This document shows positions 56,012-64,000 of a stretch of DNA of 64,000 nt, one piece after another; within the stretch, counting starts at the first letter, position 1, and every line of letters starts with the position of its first letter. The stretch is from Strigamia acuminata (Eukaryota; Arthropoda; Chilopoda; Geophilomorpha; Linotaeniidae), in assembly GCA_949358305.1 (NCBI GenBank), contig OX442321.1:7031605-7095604 (forward strand), given 5' to 3'. The translations under genes were made by a program, and so were the position numbers. Below the pieces are notes generated by a model. The model saw only the letters and a list, made by a program, of their open reading frames with translations. It ran no database searches and had not been told where the DNA came from.

Positions 56012-56993
56012 GGGGTTTCATTAAATGAGTGATTAGTTGATTACTTTGATTACTTTGATTACTTGATTATTTGATGTATCATGTGACTGGATTCAACCAA
56101 TCCTGAGAATAATCACTTCAGCAAATAAGCAACTAATCAAGTAATCAAGTAATCATCCCAAAACATGATTTTCTGCTGACTTGGGCGATTATGAGTGCTC
56201 TCTCAACTCAAACTAACATGGCGGCGCCACACCCGCTTCAGCTACACAAGGTCATAATTTAACAAAGTGTGCTCAGTTTAGGTTAAACTGAACACACAAA
56301 ACAAGTTAGGGAGTTGCAATTGTTACTTGTAGCAACTTTTTTTAAACAATTGCTACGTATCTAGGTTACACTTTAAACAATTCCGCCCATCGGAACAATC
56401 TACATGTTACGGTTGCTGCATCACCTTTTCAGGTTTCCCCTTGCATGTTTGCACAGAAAGTCATGTGACCAACACAGAAAGTCATGTGACCAACACAGAA
56501 AGTCATGTGACCAACACAGAAAGTCATGTGACCAACACAGAAAGTCATGTGACCAACACAGAAAGTCATGTGACCAACACAGAAAGTCATGTGACCAACA
56601 CAGAAAGTCATGTGACCAACACAGAAAGTCATGTGACCAACACAGAAAGTCATGTGACCAACACAGAAAGTCATGTGACCAACACAGAAAGTCATGTGAC
56701 CAACACAGAAAGTCATGTGACCAACACAGAAAGTCATGTGACCAACACAGAAAGTCATGTGACCAACACAGAAAGTCATGTGACCAACACAGAAAGTCAT
56801 GTGACCAACACAGAAAGTCATGTGACCAACACAGAAAGTCATGTGACCAACACAGAAAGTCATGTGACCAACACATAATCACACCTACCAATAATCACAT
56901 AATCAGATTTTTTGTTTAGCCCTCAATAATTGAGTAATTATGATTATTGTAATAATCAAAGTAATCAACTAATCACTCATTTAATGAAACCCC
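56012..56993. mobile_element. non-autonomous DNA element with ~41-bp inverted ends
   Basis: Left end GGGGTTTCATTAAATGAG... and right end ...CTCATTTAATGAAACCCC match as inverted repeats for about 41 bp, including GATTAGTTGATTACTTTGATTA. Both flanks carry GTTA, a possible short target duplication. The interior has further TTGATTAC/GTAATCAA inverted boxes and the 21-bp minisatellite. No transposase. Confidence 0.85.
56452..56871. repeat. 21-bp minisatellite, 20 identical copies
   Basis: CACAGAAAGTCATGTGACCAA repeated 20 times with no difference that I can see. Each unit holds GTCATGTGAC, an E-box with dyad symmetry. As 21 is divisible by three, four reading frames run open through it; none is a gene. 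Not a CRISPR array, since there are no unique spacers. Confidence 0.97.
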
Positions 56994-57216
56994 TTGTTAT
57001 AACCAACCGGCCACGTCATTCATGGGGGATCCCTCCCTGTGTGTGACAGGTCAGTTGCTGGTGTGGCATGCCTTCGCCAACACGTGGGTAGACTGGAGAC
57101 TCCAATCCCTAGACAACGATTAAAGGACAACAACCCAACAATCTGGAGTCGTTGTCTTATTTTACGTGAGAATGTGTCCCATCCCAGGTTACCATGCGTA
57201 GGATCGTACCGTCACA

Positions 57217-57914
57217 ATATTTTATTATTGGAATTAGGGGCCCACGCACCTCTTGTGCCAAGGTGCAAGGGAATACTACCTGGGTAGGGGAGCACAACAC
57301 CAGTTTTGTTCTGCTTGCTGGCAACCCATGCTACACCGCTGGTTCTGATGGGTTTATTCAGGAACCTTTCAAAACACGTTCCTGTGCATTCGGACAAATG
57401 TCGTAACTTCAGTTGTCACAGCAATCCGAAAATAATACAACTGACGTCTTTTATTAAGAAAAAAAAAAACAGAATTTAAAAGCATGTGATAATTACATTC
57501 TTTGTTGAAATACTGATAGTATAGAGAGTGGCATTCACATAAATTTGAATGTTATTTTGCAAATCCACTGCCTTCTTACTGTGACTTGATCCAGATTTGC
57601 AAAACTCCGAATATGATTGTATATCTCTCCCATAATAACACAATTAATTGAATATAGACATGAAAAAATACATACGGTTTTAAAGTCCACTCAGTTAGGT
57701 GAAAACGTGGCACTCAATCCACTTAAAAACACTGCATTGCAGCTATATTGATGTTTTGTCAAAGTTGACAAGTAATTACTATTTTAAAAAATTTATGAGA
57801 TTTCTGAGAATTGTAATGAGTGGTTCGTGACTTACAGTAGATATCACAAATGTGAAATTTCATTTTGTGAAGTAGCAAAATACTCAATTCCCCATCACAT
57901 TAGATTGTACAATT
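57217..57914. other. unassigned sequence inside the hAT-bounded block
   Basis: AT-rich apart from 57230-57400. Two short open frames there lack any recognised domain. No gene supported. Confidence 0.3.
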
Positions 57915-58124
57915 CAGGGCCGGCACAAGGGGTGAGACGGTGAGGCGGTCGCCTCAGGTGGCATATTTCTAGGGGCAGCGTCTTTGGGCGCACAATCCGA
58001 TTTTTTTCCAAAAAAAATAATAATTTTTTTTACTGTTCAAAAGGGCGGCATATGCCTTGCTTACTTCAGGTGGAAATATGTGTTGCACCGGCCCTGTTCT
58101 CATGTGAATGCCGTTTATAGGACT

Positions 58125-58915
58125 TATATCTGGCTAAAATGTCTAGTGGATAAGAAATGAATACACTGATAAATAAAATAAAAACACACAAATGATTTAT
58201 TCGATAAATACAATAAATTACTGGCAATAATGATAATACTAATGACTAAGAAAAAACAATAAGAAAAGCGACAATGACCGCGAACAAAGAGATGAGGAAA
58301 AAAGCGCGCACAACAACGGTCGTACGCGGGAAACACGAAATATAAAAGGCGGGGCGTCTTCTCTCTCACTTATACGTATGGCAATGGCAATGGCGAGAAC
58401 TCCGGGGTGGCTCAACGGTGGTCCTTACGATGGCGATGGCGGCTACGAGTAAGCGCTCTGCTTTCCCCGAAAGACAGAGTTTACAAACACTTTCCAAAAT
58501 TGCGTATATTAGCTATGGCTGATACACACGGTGCAAGCGAGGGCTGGCTTTGCACAATTTAGCAAAGCAAGCAAATGTCCCGAATCACAAGTAAGGCTAA
58601 CACGGTCAGTACTCGTACAAGTAGGTAGAGCAATGACAAATGTGTTGTTGGTTCAGATGTGAATTCAAGAGTGTGCCAAAACTCTAGCTTCGAGCTTCTT
58701 GGCACATTTTGGTGCAACAAATGGATTGTTGCACCTAAACGGTTAAGTAATGTCTTACCCCAACCAATTTGGGGTGAAATGTGCCTGGGAATTTACATCC
58801 CCTAGTCACACGATTTGGTTTATCGCGTGCCAAACCAAGTTAATTAAGAAATACAAAAATACAGAAATATTCTAAGTGGTGATATTTTAGTGCAAAACAA
58901 TTCGAGATCACCACA
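58125..58915 (-). mobile_element. solo LTR, type 6, copy 2 (diverged)
   Basis: Minus-strand relative of 16639-17511. Starts TGTGGTGATCTCGAA at 58915 and shares TTGGTGCAACAA...GTTGCAC, CCCCAA.TT..GGGTGAAATGTGC and GTGTGCCAA blocks. The other end is not resolved and no target duplication was found. CTAGACAAC was not found in this copy. Confidence 0.65.
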
Positions 58916-58995
58916 ATACTATAAGAGCCGCCTTCGATTAGCAGCCACGGCTGTTATTCAAGGGCGGCTACAATTCGAGGTTTTTATTCAAGTCT
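58916..58995. mobile_element. fragment of the GTAGCCGC MITE family
   Basis: AGAGCCGCC, GCAGCCACGGCTG and GGCGGCTACAATTCGAGG match the 7261-7495 interior. Both ends lost. Confidence 0.45.
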
Positions 58996-59039
58996 CAACT
59001 TGAATGCAACTTCAATGGATCGTTTTCAGAAAGGGAATC

Positions 59040-59215
59040 GTTTTGAGAGATTACAGATAACTCCCCCTAGCGGTGAAGACCCTCAGACGGGATTTGCATA
59101 ATTGGATCGAAGTGACACAAAATAAACAACAATCTTTTGGGTTAGTCAATCATAACCAGAGGGGTACAGCCACTCCTTCACCCATTTTTAGGATTACCGG
59201 TTAGTGAAATGTGAT
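59040..59215. repeat. type 3 LTR-like repeat fragment
   Basis: GAGATTACAGATAACTCCCCC, AGACGGGATTTGCAT and CACTCCTTCACCCATTTTTA match 48950-49085. Confidence 0.5.
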
Positions 59216-59874
59216 ATTCTATGATGATACTTTTGTAATAGAACCACCTGGTGCTCTGCGACCTTAATCTTAAATAAAACTGTAACGAGACTTCCGTAGT
59301 AACCCTTATACGTTATGGTGGAGTTTTTGTGTCTCTCCTCAACAATCTTCCACAATCCATCAATATACATCACCGGTAAGTCCCCCCAGTTTAGTACTTT
59401 AGCACCTACACGGTTTGCATACCATTTTGCTTTAAATTGAGATAGTTGAAATTACTTTTACAAAATTTTTCAACACCTTTATAGCCATTATTTTCAGGAT
59501 TAAGTTTTATGTGTAAATATTCATATTGCCAGAAACAACTACATAATTAATATTTGCAGGAACAACAAATTACATTGCATAGAGAAATTGTGTGATCTCA
59601 TTTTATATTCAAAAGGCACGCAAACGGCCACTATCAGAAAGTTATTGTTGATTGATGTGCTTTAGAGAGATTGCATTCAGTGAAACTCAATTCTACACAA
59701 CTTATGCTAGCTGACCTGGTTGATCTGCTGTTTTGCACTTTTAAATCAACTGATCCAGCAGGGAGACCCAAGATGTTTTGAGTAGTGTGAGTTGTACTGT
59801 ACTGCAATAATAAAATGCAACTGACAAAGTTAGGTGTAACAAATCAGGAATAAATAAAGAAATGTACACTACAG
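59216..59874. other. 3' flank of IR locus L
   Basis: From about 59395 it aligns with the 3' flank of locus K (49325-49978). No gene. Confidence 0.4.
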
Positions 59875-62460
59875 TTACAGAATAAATTTGCCAATAATTC
59901 GTTCAAACAAACCGACAATTAAAGAAATTAAGATTGCGCTCATCATGAATACAAAAGGCCCTATTATTTGACCGAAACAAACAGAATTGAATTGATTTTC
60001 AATACATTCAGGCATCTTGGGATAGAAACGTTGTTGCGCAAGTGATAAGATGCCAAACTGCTTCAGTGATAAAACTCTGTTAAAAAAAGACTATCAATTA
60101 AACTGGCACAATAGCTTGTTTTGTGGATCCGTAATACGCGCAACATTCTGTGACTGATATGGTCTTCGCCAGGGCAATTAGGGGACAAATTACTCTGGTG
60201 TGGGACGCATACTCACGTAAAATAACGGAGACTCCCTAATATTGGTTGATTGGCCTTTATTACTTTGTCTAGGGGTATGGGGAATCCCGCTATCCGTTGC
60301 GGGGGTGCCACGAAGGGGGTGCCACGTGGGTCAGCCCGGGTGGCCTGACGGTCACAATTCTTAGGCACGACTAGACCAATCGCACATAAGAATGGTTGAG
60401 CATAATCTCGCCGTCGTGCGTACGAATATCCCGTGTATTATGGACTTTGTTAGTCATAGCGGCTCAAATTTATTTACTTGCAATTGAAATAATCCACATA
60501 AGCAAATTGTTTCCAATATGCTAATGCTGAAATCTGTTTTCGGACGGGACGAGATGCAACAGCAAAACTGCAATTTGAACCAACAGCTTTTCGGAAAGTT
60601 GTCAATGATGTTATATATCCAAATTTTCCATTGTACACTGACCAGATCGCTTCTGCGGTATTACGAACTCTTTTAACTCTCTCATATATGTCTTCATGTT
60701 TCTATTAAACAAAACTGTTCTACACATTTCAAGTAAATAAAACTGCATATCACAATACCTGGAATAGGTCTTCCACACCAGTGCCCTTTATAATCACTGG
60801 CAAAAACTCTGACTTCGTAACCATTTCTTCAAGAGAAGAAAAAGGAACTTTGTTATCCGTTGTTGCAAGCAGAGAAGTCAATGTGGAATTGTAACTTTCC
60901 CACATCATCATCGAAAATAAAATATAGATTAAAATGACAATTTTCATGGTCTTCATCAGTGAGAAACTACCAAAGTTTCCTAAATAAAATGGCAATACAG
61001 ATTTCAATTTATTAACAACAATTGGCTACAAACCTTGTAAGACGATTGGCCAACAAAGCAATAACTGGTCAATGAAATTTTGAAAACCACTCCCAAAATT
61101 CCTTCTAGTTGAAACATAATTAGCTAAAACATTGACTAGAATAACTACCAAACTGATTGAAAATATGCACAGCCACATTTTTATATCGAACTGCTGCAAA
61201 AAGAAACTATAATTCCATTCGCGCTGATCTAATTTTCGGTAGAATATGACAACCGATTTCAAAGTTAATTCAGGAGAAAACTTTAGGTAGTCTGCTCTTT
61301 GTCTGGTTGGGTACAAACCAATAGAAACATCAGCATTCTAAACAAAATATTTTGCTTAAAAATTTAAATTTCTGAATGGCACTAGCAAAATATCAAATAC
61401 ACACCCCTTGAGCAAGATCGCATATCATCCCTGTGCAGGTTCCATCTTTACAAACCCCAAATTGATTTTCGTTGCGATAAATGATATTAAAGCTTATAAA
61501 TTTTATAACTTTCATCAATTTATAATCAATAAAATAATATAATCATTCTTTTCTCTATTTTACCTCACGTTGAATTCAGTTTTAAACGTGTTGAAAACTT
61601 CACCAAAAAAACCTCCCATAAGTGATTTATTTACAGGTAGTGTAAAGTCCGGTGGATACTATAAAAAGCATTTAAAAATTAGTTGGTTTAATAAACACAT
61701 CTATCATGTGTCAAACATACATTAACAACTGCCAACCTTATTTCCTTTTCAAAATTCTGGCTTTCTTTGTCTTTGACAATAGCTCTAGTCTTTTATTTCA
61801 CAATTTTAAAAATGGGTTAACTTATTTGACCACAACTTACAGTTCGATGATTACAACTTAGTTCAAAAAACGACTTCCCAGTATCAATTCTGCGCCACTC
61901 GTATCCCAAATACTGAAATTCGTTCTGCAATGTAAAACATTCTTTGCTCTGGTGAAAAAAAATTTCTCCACCAGTATCAACAAAGACGAATTAATGGTCT
62001 GTGGGGCTCTAGTAAAAAAAAAATCCCACAAGATATCTTATTAAATTTTTTAAAAATTTTTGTTTTGGAATTCAGGGCCCACTACAACTGCAAGAATTTA
62101 TAGTATCAGCAAATGCAAAACCATTTTTGATACACAACAAATACTATAAACTGCTTCATTAATATCATTACGGTAATATCTTACGATAGAAACATTTTTC
62201 AGAAAAACATCTAGAAATAAACAAAAACATTCTTTAGAAGCGCAATGAAAAACCCTTCACACAAATTACCCTCATTCGGCATTAAAGTTATGCGAGCCAC
62301 TCCATCGCTGCTGGATTGTAAACTTCTAGTCTTATAACCCAAACAGCTCACTTAAAAAAAATTCCACAATTTTAAAACATTTTCCTTTCATACTCAAGCC
62401 AAATCCCACACAAAACTTACGCGTGTGAAGTAGGAAATATACGAGGACGATTAGATGCAT
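59875..62460 (-). CDS. ionotropic receptor, locus L (477 aa)
   Basis: Divergent IR channel, full 11-exon form: 62460-62421 (leader MHLIVLVYFLLHT), 62350-62270, 62210-62185, 61924-61841, 61789-61721, 61658-61564, 61492-61405, 61337-61034, 60979-60759, 60701-60478 and 60076-59875. Total 1434 nt, 477 codons plus stop, no internal stop. The GxWTGMIG motif of S1 is degraded here (GTCTGMICDL), unlike in K (GTWTGMIGDL). TRQRADYLKFS keeps the ligand arginine. M1, pore (LLCWPIVLQG), M3 (SYNSTLTSLLA) and M4 are present. Intron 10 is lengthened by a 208-bp remnant of a type 1 solo LTR. Sister of pseudogene K. Confidence 0.88.
60149..60356 (-). mobile_element. solo LTR, type 1, copy f, internally deleted (208 bp)
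   Basis: Both LTR termini are present (TGTGACTGATATGG and TGACGGTCACA, reverse orientation) with ATTC duplications at 60145-60148 and 60357-60360. About 377 central bases are missing, the join being near GGGGGTGCCACG repeats at 60300-60325. It lies in intron 10 of locus L; the host splice signals are intact. Confidence 0.88.
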
Positions 62461-62654
62461 CGTCAGCTGTTTAGCATTAATAGGTTGCTAGTGAGTGTTT
62501 AAACACAAAACAGCACTCGTGTTGTTATGCAAGTTGGTACACACTTAAAAATCAATTAAGTTAGAAATTTAGTGTCTCGTTTGCACGGTAATAAAATGTT
62601 ACTGTTTTTTTATGTCTTTTATATCGGTTTTAAACTTGTTCCAGTAAATCGTTA

Positions 62655-64000
62655 TCAGCCCGGTAGAAGTTGAACACGGGGCGTATTTGGACGAGTTTCG
62701 GGAAGGAAAACGGTCGGCGACTTCGATTTTGGAAGGCGAGTCACGTGACGGCAGAGAAGCCGACGGGAGAGCGGCGATCATTGGAACGGTTCTCACGGCG
62801 GCGTGTCGGATTTTGCGCCGGACGTGCGGGACAAAGGCCGCGCGAGGAGCGGTCGCTCGAATCAATTTTTTTTTTTGAGGGGAAGCCGCGCGGCGAAGCC
62901 TACTTCGAATGGCGCAGGCGGTGCAACCGATGCTGGGAAACCTCCCGACGTTCAAGGGGACGACCTGGCAGGAGTGGTTAACGTGGAAAGAGACTTTTGT
63001 TTTGTTTGTATCCCTAAATAGCGTCGACGCAGATAAGCAAGTGGCGTTACTCCTAACTTCAGTGGGGACGCCGATGTATGATAAAATCAAGCGTCTTGTC
63101 CACCCGAAAGAGGTGGCGAAGTTGGACCTGGATTCGCTTGTTGCAGCGGTGGATCTCCACTTCAAAACAGTGGACACGCCGTATATGGCACGCCAACGAT
63201 TTGGAGCAAAGAAAAGGAAGCCAGGCGAGTCAGTTGACACCTATATTGCAGATTTACGAGTGATGGCACAGCGGTGCAACTTTTTGACAAAAGAGGAGAT
63301 GGACAACGCAATTGTGGAGCAGGTAGTGCGGGGAGCCAAAAACCCCGTATTGGTACGTGAAATACTTTTGAACATGCCCCTGTCAGTCCTCGAGGTCACC
63401 AAAAGAGCGGTGGCCCACGAGGTGGCACACATGGCGGCGGAAGGCAAAGAAGAAGCTCTGCCAGTGGTTGAGTCTGACAGTACCCCGTCGACGTCCGCAG
63501 CGGTGCTGCAGACCACTGCGGATTTTCAGCGAAATGGTCAGCGTGGACGTGGTCGAGCATTCACGCCATCTAGACCGGCGGGTTTTCCAACACCGACGGG
63601 CGGACGAGGTAGCGATTTCCAGCGACCTTGGCGCGGGCGCCAAGAGTCAACGAGAACGCAGGCGAGCCGACCTTTCAAGCGCGACGGCACGCCGGTACAG
63701 TGTTTTCGGTGCGGGGGGCCGCACTTCGTCAAAGATTGCCCATACGACCCGCTTTTTGGTCCATCGGGTGCGCCATTACAGAAGGCGACTGGCAGACTTC
63801 GAGGAGATTGGGTAAGGAGGACTGGAGAGGCAGATCAAGGCTGTGCGATGCCCTCTTTTCCACAGGACGTCGATGGGGCGAGTGTGGGTGGCGCCCCAGA
63901 GGAGAATTGGCGACAGCGGCGTGTTCCAGTCAACGCCATTCACGAACAAGAGGAAGAGGATTTTGCGCTGTTTCACCTGCAGAGCCCCAGTAGGCGTCCG
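62655..64000 (+). mobile_element. Ty3/gypsy-type retrotransposon, partial
   Basis: GC-rich sequence begins abruptly at about 62655 inside the 5' flank of locus L (compare the matching flank of locus I near 32815). No LTR is visible at that edge. A leader of about 250 bp precedes gag, and the element runs past the window end. Either the 5' LTR is deleted or the insertion was 5'-truncated. Confidence 0.7.
62909..64000 (+). CDS. Ty3/gypsy-type Gag, open to window end (partial)
   Basis: Retrotransposon capsid protein; at least 364 codons with no stop before the window ends. The ATG at 62909 follows an in-frame TGA at 62876. The capsid region (residues about 10-185) has WQEWLTWKETFVLF, LLLTSVGTPMYDKIKRL and VDTYIADLRVMAQRCNF, typical of gypsy Gag. 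An arginine/glycine-rich stretch follows at about 205-255. The zinc knuckle is CFRCGGPHFVKDC, with three residues instead of four between the second Cys and the His. The rest of pol would lie to the right. Confidence 0.88.
   Translation, partial: MAQAVQPMLGNLPTFKGTTWQEWLTWKETFVLFVSLNSVDADKQVALLLTSVGTPMYDKIKRLVHPKEVAKLDLDSLVAAVDLHFKTVDTPYMARQRFGAKKRKPGESVDTYIADLRVMAQRCNFLTKEEMDNAIVEQVVRGAKNPVLVREILLNMPLSVLEVTKRAVAHEVAHMAAEGKEEALPVVESDSTPSTSAAVLQTTADFQRNGQRGRGRAFTPSRPAGFPTPTGGRGSDFQRPWRGRQESTRTQASRPFKRDGTPVQCFRCGGPHFVKDCPYDPLFGPSGAPLQKATGRLRGDWVRRTGEADQGCAMPSFPQDVDGASVGGAPEENWRQRRVPVNAIHEQEEEDFALFHLQSPSRRP

Larger units (their letters stand above)
55703..57216 (+). mobile_element. solo LTR, type 1, copy e, split by a DNA element
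   Basis: Type 1 LTR related to copy b: TGACCGCTTGGCC at the start, CCTAGACAAC near the end, final GTCACA at 57216. A 0.98-kb terminal-inverted-repeat element (56012-56993) interrupts it. The two LTR parts add up to about 530 bp. Its first base or two have changed, and no target duplication is evident. Confidence 0.75.
55045..58096. mobile_element. 3-kb block bounded by two hAT MITE copies
   Basis: Two MITEs in the same orientation, 55045-55221 (CAGGGCCAGTG...CCGGACCTG) and 57915-58096 (CAGGGCCGGCAC...CCGGCCCTG). Both share GTGAGGCGG and CTTTGGGCGCACAATCCG. The outer flanks carry the same 8 bases, TTCTCATG (55037-55044 and 58097-58104). The inner flanks are alike only at GTACA. The block holds a type 1 solo LTR with its own insertion. 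An outer 8-bp match suggests the block moved as one hAT unit or was built by recombination between MITEs. Confidence 0.7.

Noticed and set aside
56452-56871. CRISPR-like regular array
   Set aside because: Repeats are head-to-tail with no unique spacers, in a eukaryotic transposon. It is a minisatellite.
56404-56919. Long open frames on both strands of the 21-bp array (144-171 codons)
   Set aside because: They arise because the 21-bp unit has no stop in four frames. No start context, domain or conservation supports a protein.
62709-62878. Upstream open frame (about 62664-62878) as an extra gag exon
   Set aside because: It ends in an in-frame TGA before the Gag ATG and has no recognised motif. 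It may be leader sequence only.
62599-63240. 213-codon minus-strand frame
   Set aside because: Antisense to the gypsy-type Gag and its leader; composition-driven, no recognisable domain.
63776-63976. Minus-strand frames near the window end
   Set aside because: Antisense to the open Gag frame that runs to the edge.
1-64000. tRNA or rRNA genes
   Set aside because: No cloverleaf with matching arms or rRNA core sequence was found by eye. The tRNA-like 18-mers at the BEL elements are primer-binding sites.

Overview
This is eukaryotic, almost certainly arthropod, nuclear DNA. The evidence is a tandem family of small multi-exon ionotropic-receptor (IR) genes with spliceosomal GT-AG introns mostly of 50-110 bp, set in AT-rich DNA packed with animal-type transposable elements (BEL/Pao, Ty3/gypsy, Ty1/copia, a non-LTR RT relic, hAT elements and MITEs). 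The species cannot be fixed from sequence alone. Compact introns plus IR expansion fit a branchiopod crustacean, myriapod or similar arthropod. Nothing bacterial, no CRISPR and no RNA gene was seen.

The backbone is a head-to-tail IR array, all on the minus strand. I label the loci A to M by position. The ancestral gene has 11 exons with constant phases: exon 1 is a signal peptide, exons 2-8 carry ligand-binding lobe S1 and end with M1 and the pore, exon 9 carries the SYNSTLTSLLA-like M3 and the start of S2, exon 10 continues S2, and exon 11 holds M4. Exon joins I placed by hand give lengths divisible by three for B (485 aa), D (476), E (479), G (479), H (506), J (484) and L (477), so these look like working genes. 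Broken loci are A (5' lost), C (remnant of exons 10-11), F (only terminal pieces), I (one TAG in exon 5), K (one TAA in exon 4, 5' lost or displaced) and M (orphan exons 1-3). E and G are a recent tandem duplicate with conserved flanks, and K and L are another close pair.

Region by region: 1-10.5 kb holds A, B, C and D with a solo LTR, a MITE and a 42-bp minisatellite. 10.5-20.7 kb holds E, the relic F and G with solo LTRs and an RT fragment. 20.7-24.3 kb is a solo LTR next to a 2.25-kb hAT element that contains a foldback and another LTR. 24.3-33.3 kb holds H (its stop codon split by a hAT insertion), a copia 3' end and I. 33.3-46.0 kb is a three-level nest: a solo LTR split by a plus-strand BEL/Pao element (A), whose 5' LTR is split by a minus-strand BEL/Pao element (B); both BEL ORFs are intact. 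46-54 kb holds J, K and M with copia relics. 54.4-59.2 kb is pure repeat, including a hAT-bounded 3-kb block and a 20-copy 21-bp minisatellite. 59.2-62.6 kb is L. 62.65-64 kb is a Ty3/gypsy gag running off the window.

At least nine LTR insertions survive only as solo LTRs, several flanked by perfect 4-bp target duplications. Four of the LTR types share a CCTAGACAAC core beside the poly(A) signal. Receptor duplication and transposon insertion have together shaped the locus, giving intact genes, pseudogenes, two intron losses and one gene with a transposon-coded tail. All coordinates, phases and target duplications were read by eye; no alignment or database search was run.
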